Shown piece by piece: positions 17,889-26,160 of a stretch of DNA of 64,000 bases. Each line of letters begins with the position of its first letter. Position 1 is the first letter of the stretch. Source of the DNA: an uncultured Clostridia bacterium. GTDB lineage: Bacteria > Bacillota > Clostridia > Oscillospirales > Ruminococcaceae. The stretch covers positions 1-64,000 of the forward strand of contig CANDEV010000002.1 of the NCBI GenBank assembly GCA_947383835.1. Direction: 5' to 3'. Below the pieces are notes generated by a model. That model saw only the letters and a list, made by a program, of their open reading frames with translations, was not told the DNA's origin and searched no databases. A program made the position numbers and the translations under genes.

Positions 17889-18052
17889 AGGAGTCAGTTC
17901 AGTATTTTTTTATGTGCGGATTTTTGGCAAGATTTTGTCGATGACAAGGCAAAAATCCGCAGGAATACGCGGGTATTTCAAGGATTTTTAACGCAGTCAA
18001 CGGCAAAAGATTGACGAAAAGACGTGCGTAAAAAGATGCTGAACTGGCTCTT
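17889..18052. repeat. Dispersed repeat family B, copy 1 (about 164 bp, self-complementary ends)
   Basis: Inner core GTGCGGATTTTTGGCAAGAT, then CAAGGCAAAAATCCGCAGG, AAGGATTTTTAACGCAG, CGGCAAAAGATTG and CGAAAAGACGTGC in order, shared with 34817-34978. The ends AGGAGTCAGTTCAGTAT (17889) and ATGCTGAACTGGCTCTT (18036) pair, allowing G-T pairs. It abuts the cwlJ-like gene and may carry its leader. The minus-strand reading frame through it is not considered a gene. Confidence 0.8.
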
Positions 18053-18075
18053 AAATCCTTTAAGGGGGGAACGTA

Positions 18076-18510
18076 ATGGCATACTCCGACGTGGAGCTTC
18101 TGGCAAGGCTTGTAATGTGCGAGGCGGGAGGCGAGGGAGAAAACGGAATGAAAGCCGTGGCAAGCGTAGTGATGAACAGGGTGAACGTAACCTACGGAGA
18201 ATACGGCAGAATACATACTCTGCGGGGGGTGGTCTATCAGAAAGGGCAGTTTCAGTGCGCAAGCGAAACTCTCGGAGGCAGAACAAATTTGCAGAATATT
18301 TATAATATGCGTCCCGAACAGGTGCAGTATGACATCGCAAACTGGGCTATAGCGGGGAACCGCCTTACAAACCTCGGCTTTGCACTTTGGTTTTTCAACC
18401 CCTACAGCACAAGCTGTCAGCAGTATTTTCCCACAAGAGTGGGGCAGTTTGCGATTCGTATAGGCAACCATTGTTTTTATAACCCCACCGATGCGTATGC
18501 GGAAACATAA
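18076..18510 (+). CDS. cwlJ: Spore cortex/cell wall hydrolase, CwlJ/SleB family
   Basis: Lytic enzyme of the Hydrolase_2 family that degrades spore cortex peptidoglycan during germination. The 144-residue protein has the family signature ARLVMCEAGGEGENGMKAVA near residues 10-28 with the presumed catalytic Glu, VMNRVN near 34, and the C-terminal HCFYNP. Its length equals CwlJ rather than the longer two-domain SleB, and it has no signal peptide, as in CwlJ. RBS AAGGGGGG precedes the ATG. The next gene resembles GerQ, which anchors CwlJ in the spore coat of Bacillus. Related hydrolases also act in vegetative cells, but the neighbour favours a spore role. Confidence 0.85.
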   Translation: MAYSDVELLARLVMCEAGGEGENGMKAVASVVMNRVNVTYGEYGRIHTLRGVVYQKGQFQCASETLGGRTNLQNIYNMRPEQVQYDIANWAIAGNRLTNLGFALWFFNPYSTSCQQYFPTRVGQFAIRIGNHCFYNPTDAYAET

Positions 18511-18535
18511 TTTTTTATGAAAGGAAGCTTTGCTT

Positions 18536-19051
18536 ATGAACGGCAATTACGACAGACCGGGAATACCGCCAAGACGAAATATGAACAATATAATAAACAC
18601 CAATAATGGGGGGACTGCCGGCAGCTCCTCCTCGGTCAATAATTCAAACAGCAATTCGGGTACGTCATCATCTGCGCCTGCCGATAATAACGGAAACAAC
18701 GATAATATGAACTGGCTTGAAGAGCAGATCAAAGAGCACCCCGAGTTCCGTACACCGCCCCAGCAAGAATTTGACGAGGAGGAAATGATAGGGTCAATAC
18801 AAAAGATACTTGCAGAAAATATCGGCAACTATGTTGTAGTGGAATTCCTTATAGGCACGGATAGGCTCAACCGCAAACAGGGTTATCTTTATCACGTCGG
18901 CACAAGCTACATAACTCTTTATGACGATGAAAACGAGAATTTTATCCTCTGCGATATATTCTCCGTAAAGTTTGTGTACTTTTACCTGCCCGGTCAGCGT
19001 CCCAACAGGAATTTCAATATCCTGCCGCACAGCAACGGCAACATTGGCTAA
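18536..19051 (+). CDS. gerQ: GerQ-like spore coat protein
   Basis: 171 residues: a low-complexity Asn/Ser-rich N-terminus (residues 10-60), then a folded C-terminal domain (IGNYVVVEFLIGTDRL ... GYLYHVGTSYITLYDD ... VKFVYFY) that resembles GerQ/YwdL. That protein is crosslinked into the coat and needed for CwlJ localisation. Its position 25 bp after a CwlJ-like gene repeats the cwlJ-gerQ pairing I recall from Bacillus anthracis. The ATG at 18536 has AAGGA ten bases upstream. The assignment rests on domain resemblance plus context, not on a clear signature. Confidence 0.65.
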   Translation: MNGNYDRPGIPPRRNMNNIINTNNGGTAGSSSSVNNSNSNSGTSSSAPADNNGNNDNMNWLEEQIKEHPEFRTPPQQEFDEEEMIGSIQKILAENIGNYVVVEFLIGTDRLNRKQGYLYHVGTSYITLYDDENENFILCDIFSVKFVYFYLPGQRPNRNFNILPHSNGNIG

Positions 19052-19140
19052 GCACGGTCGCCGTGCTGCGAGTGTCACCCCCGCCTCTAAATATGTCAGA
19101 TTTTTACTTTGCCGCTGCCCCCTCAAAGGGGGCGGTGGTT
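19050..19140. repeat. Dispersed repeat family A, copy 4
   Basis: AGCACGGTCGCCGTGCT replaces the first hairpin, followed by GCGAGTGTCACCCCC and, after about 40 nt, GCCCCCTCAAAGGGGGC. It keeps the family layout with a different first stem. It starts at the gerQ-like stop codon. Confidence 0.7.
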
Positions 19141-19252
19141 TTTTACTATTGTGTACTTTTATTAATAAATATTTCATTGTGAGTTCGTTTTTTTTTTTTT
19201 TTTTTTGCTGTATAATGTTTGTATAATATTTTGTCAAAATAGGAGAATGAAT

Positions 19253-19948
19253 ATGAAAATTTGTCCAAAGTGCAGTGGAATTCATAATGATGAAACAGAT
19301 TATTGTATAAAGTGCGGAACAATGCTTGAAGAAATGCAATTAGATGGAAATGAAACTTATGAAATTGAGGAAGATGAAGAAATAAAAATATCACAAAGTA
19401 ACAATGATATTTTAATTGATATTGATGAGGAGATTTATGCAGAATTAGGAACAGGTTATATTAAAAACATTATAACAAGTGGAGATATTTCTGCCGTTAA
19501 AGCTATACTTACACAAAAGAGACTTTATTTAAGCGGCAAAACATATATTATTTCTAAAAATACATTGACAAAGCTTAAAGAGTCAAAGATTATCAACGTT
19601 GAAGATATTACAGGTACAGGGTTTGTTTATACAGAAAATAAACTGTTACTTATTATATCGATAATTATAGTTATGGCAACATTGATGGCTTCAGTTTCAC
19701 AACAATCTTTAGAAGGCATAAAATACGGGTTATTAGGATTTTTAATTACAGCAATTTTTATGGCTATATATTTTTCTACTCGAAAAAGTTTATTTAAAAT
19801 TGAATATGCAGGAGGAAGCATAAGTTTTGATGTCAAGTGGTTTGATATTAAAGAATCAGTAAAGTTTCAAAATATGATTTATTTGCTTAAAGACCAAAGA
19901 AAAAAAGAAATAATCCAAGAAAGTCTGAACGAAAAAGAAAATACATAA
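19253..19948 (+). CDS. Zinc-ribbon membrane protein with PH-like domain
   Basis: 231 residues, clearly AT-richer than its neighbours. It has an N-terminal zinc ribbon (CPKC at 4-7, CIKC at 19-22) and an acidic linker. A region with AVKAILTQKRLYLSGKTY follows, resembling the first half of a bacterial PH/GRAM-like fold, then two membrane segments (about 135-175), then a beta/helix tail (FKIEYAGGSISFDVKW). The start at 19253 has AGGAG seven bases upstream; the ATG at 19247 is too close. A run of 19 T (19188-19206) precedes it. Family function unknown; likely a recently acquired gene. Confidence 0.7.
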   Translation: MKICPKCSGIHNDETDYCIKCGTMLEEMQLDGNETYEIEEDEEIKISQSNNDILIDIDEEIYAELGTGYIKNIITSGDISAVKAILTQKRLYLSGKTYIISKNTLTKLKESKIINVEDITGTGFVYTENKLLLIISIIIVMATLMASVSQQSLEGIKYGLLGFLITAIFMAIYFSTRKSLFKIEYAGGSISFDVKWFDIKESVKFQNMIYLLKDQRKKEIIQESLNEKENT

Positions 19949-19952
19949 AAAT

Positions 19953-19990
19953 CCAGCCTGTCGGAAACCCCGACAGGCTGTTCTTTTACC
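19953..19990 (+). terminator. Terminator between convergent genes at 19.9 kb
   Basis: Stem CAGCCTGTCGG/CCGACAGGCTG with a TTCTTTT tail. Confidence 0.88.
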
Positions 19991-19996
19991 GTTTAA

Positions 19997-21718
19997 TTAA
20001 AATCCCAAAATCTTCTGGAAATCATCAGCTATCTTAGTACCGAGAGCGTCCGCCTCTTTCTTGGTCTCGCCCGTGGTGGTATAATAAGCCTTTATCTTAG
20101 GCTCTGTACCAGAGGGACGGATAATTACCGAAGCGTCACCCTCAAGAGCAAATGTGAGGACGTCCGACTTAGGCAGAGTAAGCTTTGTCTTTGCACCTGT
20201 CTTACAGTCGGTGGAGGTGCTGTCAAGGTAATCGTCGAAACGAATAACCGAAAGTCCGCCGATCTCCTTGGGAGCGTCTGTGCGGAGCATTGTCATAAGC
20301 TCCTTCATCTTCTGCATACCGCTTGCGCCCTCGCAGGTAAAGGACTTCTGCGTGTGGGTGTAAACGCCGTACTTCTTGTACATATTTTCACGCGCCTGGA
20401 GCAGTGAAATGCCCTTAGTGCGGTAGAATGCTGCCATTTCGCATATGAGCATGGAAGCCACAACAGCGTCCTTGTCTCTTACATATGAGCCTGCAAGATA
20501 GCCGTAGCTTTCCTCAAAACCGAATACGTAGCGGTTTTCTTCGCCCTTGTCCTCCAAAAAGCCGATCTGCTCGCCGATAAATTTGAAGCCTGTGAGCACC
20601 TCGATAATTTTAACGCCGTACTCCTTGCCGATCGCCTTTGTGATGTCTGTTGTAACAATTGTTTTAACAGCAACAGGGTCTTCGGGCATAGTGCCGAGCT
20701 TTGTACGCTCCGAGCAGATGTATTCAAGGAGCATTGCGCCAACCTCGTTGCCCGTAAAGAGGACATAACCGCCGTTAGCGTCGGGAACGGCAATTCCCAC
20801 ACGGTCGCAGTCAGGGTCGGTAGCAAGGAGCAGGTCGGGCTTAATAGTTTCGCAAAGCTTCAAGCCAAGCTCCAGAGCTTCTTTTATCTCGGGATTCGGG
20901 AAAGGACAAGTCGTAAAGTTTCCGTTGGGGTACTCCTGCTCGGGAACAATTGTAACATCGCTGATACCGATTTTTTTCAGTATCATGCGTACAGGCTTGT
21001 TGCCCGTGCCGTTAAGGGGAGTGTACACTACTTTAAGACCGCTTGTGGCGCACAGGTCAGTGTGAATGCCCTGTTCCGCAACCTTGTCGATGTATGCGGT
21101 GATGACCTCCTGCTTGATATATTCGATAGTGCCGTCCTCAAGACCTTTTTCAAAAGGAATGACCTTTGCTCCGTCGAACATGGGGACTTTGTTGATGTTT
21201 TTCAGTACGATCTCCGCAGCGCCGAGAGTAAGCTGGCAGCCGTCCGAACCGTAAACCTTGTAGCCGTTGTATTTAGCAGGGTTGTGGCTTGCTGTAACAA
21301 CGATACCCGCACTGCACTTCAGCTCGCGTACAGCAAAGGAAAGCATAGGTGTAGGCATAAGCTCGGGATAAATGTAAACCTTGATACCGTTTGCAGCCAG
21401 AACGGAAGCAGCCTCTTTGGCAAAAACGTCCGACTTGATACGGCTGTCGTAAGCGATAGCAACCGACGGATTTACTGAGAACGCCTCGTTTACGTAGTCC
21501 GCAAGACCCTGTGTAGCGCGTCTGATAGTGTAGATGTTCATGCGGTAGGAGCCTGCTCCGATAACACCTCTGAGACCGCCGGTGCCGAATTCAAGATCGC
21601 GGTAAAATCTGTCGGTGATAGCGTCCGCGTCGCCCTCGATAGATTTCAGTTCAGTCTGAAGATCGGGGTCGTCGGTGGCTTTTTCGCACCAAAGAGAATA
21701 AAGTTCGTTTTCGTTCAT
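19997..21718 (-). CDS. pgcA: Phosphoglucomutase/phosphomannomutase
   Basis: Interconverts glucose-1-phosphate and glucose-6-phosphate (or the mannose pair), feeding UDP-sugar and glycan synthesis. The 573-residue length fits the PgcA-type alpha-phosphohexomutases. The phosphoserine loop is VVTASHNPAKYNGYKVYG near residue 135, the Mg2+ loop is ATDPDCDRVGIA near 300, the sugar loop is GFEESYGYL near 400 and the phosphate site is RPSGTEPK near 535. The start at 21718 is supported by GGAGG; upstream in-frame codons lie in the AT-rich promoter. The gene symbol is by analogy to Bacillus. Confidence 0.93.
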   Translation of the reverse strand: MNENELYSLWCEKATDDPDLQTELKSIEGDADAITDRFYRDLEFGTGGLRGVIGAGSYRMNIYTIRRATQGLADYVNEAFSVNPSVAIAYDSRIKSDVFAKEAASVLAANGIKVYIYPELMPTPMLSFAVRELKCSAGIVVTASHNPAKYNGYKVYGSDGCQLTLGAAEIVLKNINKVPMFDGAKVIPFEKGLEDGTIEYIKQEVITAYIDKVAEQGIHTDLCATSGLKVVYTPLNGTGNKPVRMILKKIGISDVTIVPEQEYPNGNFTTCPFPNPEIKEALELGLKLCETIKPDLLLATDPDCDRVGIAVPDANGGYVLFTGNEVGAMLLEYICSERTKLGTMPEDPVAVKTIVTTDITKAIGKEYGVKIIEVLTGFKFIGEQIGFLEDKGEENRYVFGFEESYGYLAGSYVRDKDAVVASMLICEMAAFYRTKGISLLQARENMYKKYGVYTHTQKSFTCEGASGMQKMKELMTMLRTDAPKEIGGLSVIRFDDYLDSTSTDCKTGAKTKLTLPKSDVLTFALEGDASVIIRPSGTEPKIKAYYTTTGETKKEADALGTKIADDFQKILGF

Positions 21719-22009
21719 AATAAATACCTCCATGTCAGAATAAATTTGGATAGTAACATTTCCAGCAATTGCAAAATAATATTTATAATTAATAGTATAC
21801 CACAAAATTTTGAAAAAGCAAATAGCTTTTATAAAATTTTTACAACAATTTTAATATTAGTAAATCAATGTCATATCATACAATATTTTACAAAAAACTT
21901 TGTTTAAAAATTTTACCGAATAAAATGTCGGAAAATCCTTGTTAAATGTACGTAACAATGTTATAATTATATTGTTCGTTTGTGCGGTGGTATTTGGAGG
22001 TGTGACGGT

Positions 22010-22561
22010 TTGACAGTGTTTTTGTACTGCGGTGTTATCTCATGGATATTATTTGCTGTAAATATTTTGCTGTTAGCTTTAAACGGTACAGACAGCGTTT
22101 ATATGGACTATGCGTTCCTTTTGGGAATGTCCGTTTATGCCTTTACCCCTTTGGCAGTAATAGCTTTTACAGAACGCCGCAAGCAGAAAAAAATAATGAA
22201 CGCCTTAAAAAAGCACTCGGCTATAGTTGAGGCTAAAATTTGCAGTTATAAGTATACTCTTATATTGAGCAGATACAACCGTTTTCATCATAAGTTTGAT
22301 GTGGAATTTGAATATGAGGGCAGGCGGGCTTCGTATACGGTGCAGACAAACAATAGAAAGGCGGCGGAATACAAGGACGCCGAAACGCTTCCCATATGCT
22401 ATCTTCCCGAATACTGCGAGTACTGCATAGGCAGACTTACGGATAAAGAGTTTTTTAAGGAGCTTGGCTTCAAGGTAAAGGCGGGAGATCAGGATACCTT
22501 TATGATGATAATTTTTGCGGACGACCTTAAAAAAAGAAATCTTCCCATTTTATTGAAATAA
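22010..22561 (+). CDS. Membrane protein, DUF3592-like
   Basis: 183 residues. It has two membrane helices (about 2-25 and 33-53), then Lys/Arg-rich residues and a small beta domain (FDVEFEYEGRRASYTVQTN ... LPICYLPEYCEYCIG) like DUF3592 proteins. The likely start is TTG at 22010 with GGAGG nine bases upstream. The frame is open to 21980, but no better start is seen there. A TATAAT at 21961-21967 probably belongs to its promoter. Function unknown. Confidence 0.65.
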   Translation: MTVFLYCGVISWILFAVNILLLALNGTDSVYMDYAFLLGMSVYAFTPLAVIAFTERRKQKKIMNALKKHSAIVEAKICSYKYTLILSRYNRFHHKFDVEFEYEGRRASYTVQTNNRKAAEYKDAETLPICYLPEYCEYCIGRLTDKEFFKELGFKVKAGDQDTFMMIIFADDLKKRNLPILLK

Positions 22562-22574
22562 GCAGGTTTACATC

Positions 22575-22603
22575 TTGACAAATTCTTTAAAAACCTATAT
22601 AAT
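22575..22603 (+). promoter_or_regulatory. Promoter for the small duplicated genes
   Basis: TTGACA at 22575-22580 and TATAAT at 22598-22603, spacer 17 bp, about 75 nt before the first start codon. Confidence 0.82.
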
Positions 22604-22679
22604 ATAAGTAACAGCTATAGTGCATATTTCGTAAAAAGAGTTAAAATAATTACCGTAAAAAATGAAAGGAGAAAAATAT

Positions 22680-22856
22680 ATGTCAAGTGAAATGGAATTA
22701 AAATCAATGCTGATAGATGATTACGATATGCTGATGTATATTCGTAAAATAGCAGAAAAAGAGGGTGCAACAGAAACAATAAAAGCAATAGATTACAAAA
22801 TCGGTATTATTAAGTTAAAGCTGCACCCTGTTGAGCTTCCCGACAGCCAGCCGTAA
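22680..22856 (+). CDS. Small helical protein, tandem paralogue 1
   Basis: 58 residues, charged and helical, with RKIAEKEGATETIKAIDYKI. RBS AAAGGAG lies just upstream. It is a paralogue of the next gene 24 bp downstream: the frames align end to end, sharing IRK.AEKEGA.ET.K.ID and IKLKL.P.ELP. I do not recognise the family. The strong dedicated promoter suggests a real, expressed gene. Confidence 0.7.
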   Translation: MSSEMELKSMLIDDYDMLMYIRKIAEKEGATETIKAIDYKIGIIKLKLHPVELPDSQP

Positions 22857-22880
22857 CCCAATTTGAAAGTGGCGAGAAAT

Positions 22881-23051
22881 ATGTCATGCGATTTGGAAAC
22901 AAAATCACGGCTTATCAGTGATTATCAGCGTTTTAAACGTATACGCAAAACCGCAGAAAAGGAAGGCGCGGTCGAAACGGTCAAAATGATCGACGAGGAA
23001 CTTGAATATATCAAGTTAAAATTGCAGCCGCTGGAGCTTCCCGAGGACTGA
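22881..23051 (+). CDS. Small helical protein, tandem paralogue 2
   Basis: 56 residues, homologous to the preceding gene over its full length (RKTAEKEGAVETVKMIDEEL, then IKLKLQPLELP). I chose the ATG at 22881; the frame is open back to a TTG at 22863 but has no better RBS. The two probably form one transcript ended by the hairpin at 23058-23100. Function unknown. Confidence 0.65.
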   Translation: MSCDLETKSRLISDYQRFKRIRKTAEKEGAVETVKMIDEELEYIKLKLQPLELPED

Positions 23052-23057
23052 ACGAAA

Positions 23058-23100
23058 ATAAAAGGTGTAAAGTCTATTTTAACGGCTTTGCGCCTTTTTT
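23058..23100 (+). terminator. Terminator after the small gene pair
   Basis: AAAAGGTGTAAAG pairs with CTTTGCGCCTTTT through G-T wobbles, followed by T. Confidence 0.78.
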
Positions 23101-23121
23101 ATTAAAAATCTCCCAAATTAC

Positions 23122-23150
23122 TTGTTAAAATTTCTAAGTTGTGGTATAAT
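23122..23150 (+). promoter_or_regulatory. Promoter for the alpha/beta hydrolase
   Basis: TTGTTA at 23122-23127 and TATAAT at 23145-23150, spacer 17 bp. Confidence 0.75.
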
Positions 23151-23183
23151 AGTAAAAATATACTTTTAAAAGGGTGATATATT

Positions 23184-24179
23184 GTGAATTATTCTAAAAT
23201 AAGCGGATATTTTGAAAGCTCAAACGGTACCGACCGTATCGCGTACTATGTGTATAAGCCGGAGGGCGAAATAAAGGCGGCGGTGCAGCTTGTGCACGGT
23301 ATGTGCGAATACTGCGAACGCTACGAGGATTTTATAGACTTTTTGTGCGGACACGGCATAATGGTTTTCTGTCACGACCATTTGGGACACGGTAATTCCG
23401 CAAGGGACGCGGAGCACCTCGGTTATTTCGCTCCCGAAAGAGGCTGGCATTTCCTTGCCAAGGACGTTGTCAGGCTTACCCGCCTTGTGAGAGAAAAGTG
23501 CCGCAATGTCAAGCTTTTTATTTTGGGGCACAGCATGGGTTCTCTCGTTGTGCGCACAGTTCTTGCAAAGTACGGCTATATGTACGACGGCGCAGTTATT
23601 ATGGGTACTGTAAACACAAAGATAGGCACAAACGCCGGTATTGCACTTACAAGAACGTTAGGCAAGCTCAAAGGCGATATGTACCGCTCCAAATTCCTTG
23701 ACGAGCTTGTTTTCGGTCTTAACAATATCAAGATAGAAAACCCCATAAGCGAGTATTCATGGATATCCTGCGATGACGATATAGTTAAGAAGTACGAAAA
23801 AGACCCTCTCTGCAATTTCCATTTTACGGTAAGAGCTTACTCCGACCTTATGTTTTTGGTGAACTATGTCTCAAGAAGCGACTGGGCAGGGAAGATCGAC
23901 AAGGACTTGCCAATATTTATTTGCAGCGGCGACGCCGACCCTGTGGGAATGTACGGCATTGCTCCTCAGAATGTGTTTAACGCCCTTAACAAAGCCGGTC
24001 TAAAGGATCTGGAGCTTAAAATTTACAGCAAAATGCGCCATGAAATTCTCAACGAGATAGGGCGGGGAGAGGTATATCACGACCTGCTTGATTGGTTCAA
24101 CAATCGTATGTACGACATAACCGATACTGACGAGGAGTACGATTTTTCTGTGGAGCTTAGTGAAATTGACGAGGGATAA
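23184..24179 (+). CDS. Alpha/beta hydrolase (serine aminopeptidase S33 / monoacylglycerol lipase type)
   Basis: Cytoplasmic esterase or lipase of 331 residues. The oxyanion segment is VQLVHGMCEYCERY near residue 35, the nucleophile elbow LGHSMGS near 112, a likely acid Asp in CSGDADPVG near 252 and the histidine in KMRHEILNE near 287. The HGMCEYCERY pattern is typical of lysophospholipase/monoacylglycerol lipase relatives. Substrate is undetermined. It is 42 bp upstream of the YifB gene in the same direction, so they may be co-transcribed. Confidence 0.85.
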   Translation: MNYSKISGYFESSNGTDRIAYYVYKPEGEIKAAVQLVHGMCEYCERYEDFIDFLCGHGIMVFCHDHLGHGNSARDAEHLGYFAPERGWHFLAKDVVRLTRLVREKCRNVKLFILGHSMGSLVVRTVLAKYGYMYDGAVIMGTVNTKIGTNAGIALTRTLGKLKGDMYRSKFLDELVFGLNNIKIENPISEYSWISCDDDIVKKYEKDPLCNFHFTVRAYSDLMFLVNYVSRSDWAGKIDKDLPIFICSGDADPVGMYGIAPQNVFNALNKAGLKDLELKIYSKMRHEILNEIGRGEVYHDLLDWFNNRMYDITDTDEEYDFSVELSEIDEG

Positions 24180-24221
24180 GCCCTCAAAATCGGAAGCAAA
24201 AATTGAAAGAGGGTCAAATTT

Positions 24222-25760
24222 ATGTTTGCAAAGGTCAGAAGCCTTGGACTGTTCGGGCTTAACGCGTTTTCCGTGGACGTTGAGATAGAAACCAGCAAGG
24301 GCACTCCCGCATTTGAAATAGTAGGACTTGCGGATATAGTGGTAAAGGAAAGCCGTGAGAGGATACGTTCCGCCCTGCGGTCAAACGGTACGGCATTCCC
24401 GTTGGCAAAGGTCATAGTGAACCTTGCTCCTGCCGATACCAAAAAGTCGGGAAGCGTCCATGACCTTGCAATATTTGTTGCCCTGCTGTGTGTTACGGGG
24501 CAGATAAACGAGGATATTTCAAAGTCCGCTTTTATTGGTGAAGTCTCGCTTAACGGCGACGTAAGACATATAAACGGCGTCCTGCCAATGGTAATGCTTG
24601 CCAAAAATGAGGGCTTTGAAAGCGTTTTCGTCCCTGCGGACAACGCCTATGAGGCAAGCGTTGTGGACGGTATCACGGTATACGGCGTTGAAAATACAGC
24701 CGATATCGTGAAGCATTTCGGCAGGGAAGCGGTGCTGCTCCCTCAAAGACCATATGTGGTAAAGCCCGAGGAACGTTTTGATGTGATAGACTTCGCCGAG
24801 GTAAAGGGTCAGCACGCCGCCAAAAAAGCTTTGGAGTACGCAGCCGCAGGGGGGCACAACGTCCTTATGATAGGCAGTCCGGGATCGGGAAAATCCATGC
24901 TGGCAAAGCGTTTGACTACAATACTTCCTGCCATGACCTTTGAGGAGTCTATCGAGACCACAAACGTCCACTCTGTAAGCGGCATTGTGGACAAGAAAAC
25001 CCCGCTTGTGACAAAGAGACCTTTCAGAAGTCCCCACCATACCATTTCTGCGGCAGGACTTGCGGGAGGCGGTACGATACCCCGTCCCGGAGAGATTTCT
25101 CTTGCTCATAACGGACTGTTGTTTCTTGATGAGCTTGCGGAGTTTGACAGGCGCACCCTTGAAATTCTCCGTCAGCCCCTTGAAGACCAGCAGGTAACCA
25201 TTTCAAGGGCGGCGGGTACTATTACATATCCCTGCAGCTTTATGCTTGTGGCGGCAATGAACCCATGTCCCTGCGGCTATTACGGACACCCTGCAAGAAA
25301 GTGCATATGCGGTCAGGGGCAAGTCGCAAAGTATCTTTCAAAAATAAGCGGACCGCTGCTTGACAGGTTTGATATTCATGTGGAAGTCCCGCCCGTTGAG
25401 TTTGACAATATTTCTTCAACCGCAAAGGAGGAAAGCTCGGAGGCGATACGGGAGCGGGTTCAGGCGGCAAGAGAGGTGCAGAACAAGCGGTTCAAGGGAA
25501 CGAACATCACCTGCAATGCGAAAATAACTCCAGAACTGCTGCCCGAAGTCTGCATAATGACCGACAGAGCGCGGGAGACTCTTAAAAATGTTTTTGAAAA
25601 AATGGGGCTTTCCGCCCGTGCTTATGACCGTATATTAAAGGTGGCGCGGACTATCGCGGACATGAACGGCTCGGAGGTAATAGATAAACCCCATATTGCA
25701 CAGGCGGTACAGTTCAGGAGTCTTGACCGCAAATACTGGAGCGGCAAGGCTGAGCCTTGA
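24222..25760 (+). CDS. yifB: YifB/ComM family Mg-chelatase-like AAA+ protein
   Basis: 512 residues in the usual ComM/YifB layout. An N-terminal ChlI-like domain (residues 1-170; VEIETSKGTPAFEIVGLAD) is followed by an AAA+ core with Walker A GSPGSGKSMLAKRL near 216 and Walker B LLFLDELAEF near 300. A zinc-like CPCGYYGHPARKC insert lies near 348, followed by a C-terminal helical domain. ComM relatives are hexameric helicases promoting branch migration during natural transformation. The stop codon lies inside repeat C, so the last residues (GKAEP) are contributed by the repeat. Confidence 0.92.
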   Translation: MFAKVRSLGLFGLNAFSVDVEIETSKGTPAFEIVGLADIVVKESRERIRSALRSNGTAFPLAKVIVNLAPADTKKSGSVHDLAIFVALLCVTGQINEDISKSAFIGEVSLNGDVRHINGVLPMVMLAKNEGFESVFVPADNAYEASVVDGITVYGVENTADIVKHFGREAVLLPQRPYVVKPEERFDVIDFAEVKGQHAAKKALEYAAAGGHNVLMIGSPGSGKSMLAKRLTTILPAMTFEESIETTNVHSVSGIVDKKTPLVTKRPFRSPHHTISAAGLAGGGTIPRPGEISLAHNGLLFLDELAEFDRRTLEILRQPLEDQQVTISRAAGTITYPCSFMLVAAMNPCPCGYYGHPARKCICGQGQVAKYLSKISGPLLDRFDIHVEVPPVEFDNISSTAKEESSEAIRERVQAAREVQNKRFKGTNITCNAKITPELLPEVCIMTDRARETLKNVFEKMGLSARAYDRILKVARTIADMNGSEVIDKPHIAQAVQFRSLDRKYWSGKAEP

Positions 25761-25953
25761 CCCTTTTAGGCGGACTGTTTCAAGATAAGTAAGATTTCCC
25801 CATGAAATATATTGAACCAAATACGGCTGTATATTACAGCAAGGCTGAGCCTTGACCCTTTTAGGCGGACTGTTTCAAGATAAGTAAGATTTCCCCATGA
25901 AATATATTGAACCCAATACGGCTATATATTACAGCAAGGCTGAGATTTGACCA
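25744..25953. repeat. Repeat family C: two 95-bp tandem copies plus a partial third
   Basis: Copy 1 is 25744-25838, copy 2 is 25839-25933 and the third (25934-25953) stops after GCAAGGCTGAG. Copies 1 and 2 differ at only a few bases (CCAAATACGGCTGT versus CCCAATACGGCTAT). Each opens with the palindrome CAAGGCTGAGCCTTG. A diverged relative sits at 14247-14330, likewise directly at a gene's 3' end. Confidence 0.9.
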
Positions 25954-25990
25954 TAAATTTTACATTCCATTTGTAAATTTTTAAAATCTA

Positions 25991-26019
25991 TTGACAAATT
26001 AAAAATATTCGGATATAAT
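25991..26019 (+). promoter_or_regulatory. Promoter of the CptI antitoxin RNA
   Basis: TTGACA at 25991-25996, 17-bp spacer, TATAAT at 26014-26019, a few bases before the repeat region. Confidence 0.85.
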
Positions 26020-26026
26020 ATAAGTG

Positions 26027-26160
26027 TAAGCTGATAGCTTCAAAGTATGCCGCTAATCAGTATGCGGATATAAATAACTGACTTGAAAGTATGCCGCTAA
26101 CCCGTATGCGGATCAAATAACGGGCATGAAAGTGTCCTCCCGTAATAGGGGGGACTTTTT
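26027..26160 (+). ncRNA. cptI: CptI-like antitoxin RNA of a type III toxin-antitoxin system
   Basis: Two tandem 44-nt units lie at 26039-26082 and 26083-26126 with the shared core AAAGTATGCCGCTAA, then GTATGCGGAT and AAATAAC. A partial unit precedes (GCTGATAGC) and another follows (TGAAAGT). The variable bases co-vary within units: ATCAG can pair with the upstream CTGAT, and ACCCG with the downstream CGGG. This is what a pseudoknotted antitoxin unit cleaved by its own toxin would show. A terminator separates the array from the toxin gene, the classic toxIN/cptIN layout in which leaky read-through makes the toxin. I infer the name from the toxin family. Confidence 0.85.

Noticed and set aside
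17899..18546. 215-codon minus-strand frame across repeat B and the cwlJ-like gene
   Set aside because: It is a translation of the repeat plus the antisense of a clear gene.
19188..19206. Run of 19 T as a phase-variation tract
   Set aside because: It is intergenic, about 46 bp before the start and outside the likely RBS; assembly of such tracts is also unreliable.
25744..25953. CRISPR-like array
   Set aside because: The units are 95 bp and contiguous, without unique spacers, and no cas genes are near.
26039..26160. Riboswitch or CRISPR array before the 26175 gene
   Set aside because: Repeats are contiguous and a toxin of the ToxN/CptN type follows, so an antitoxin RNA explains them better.
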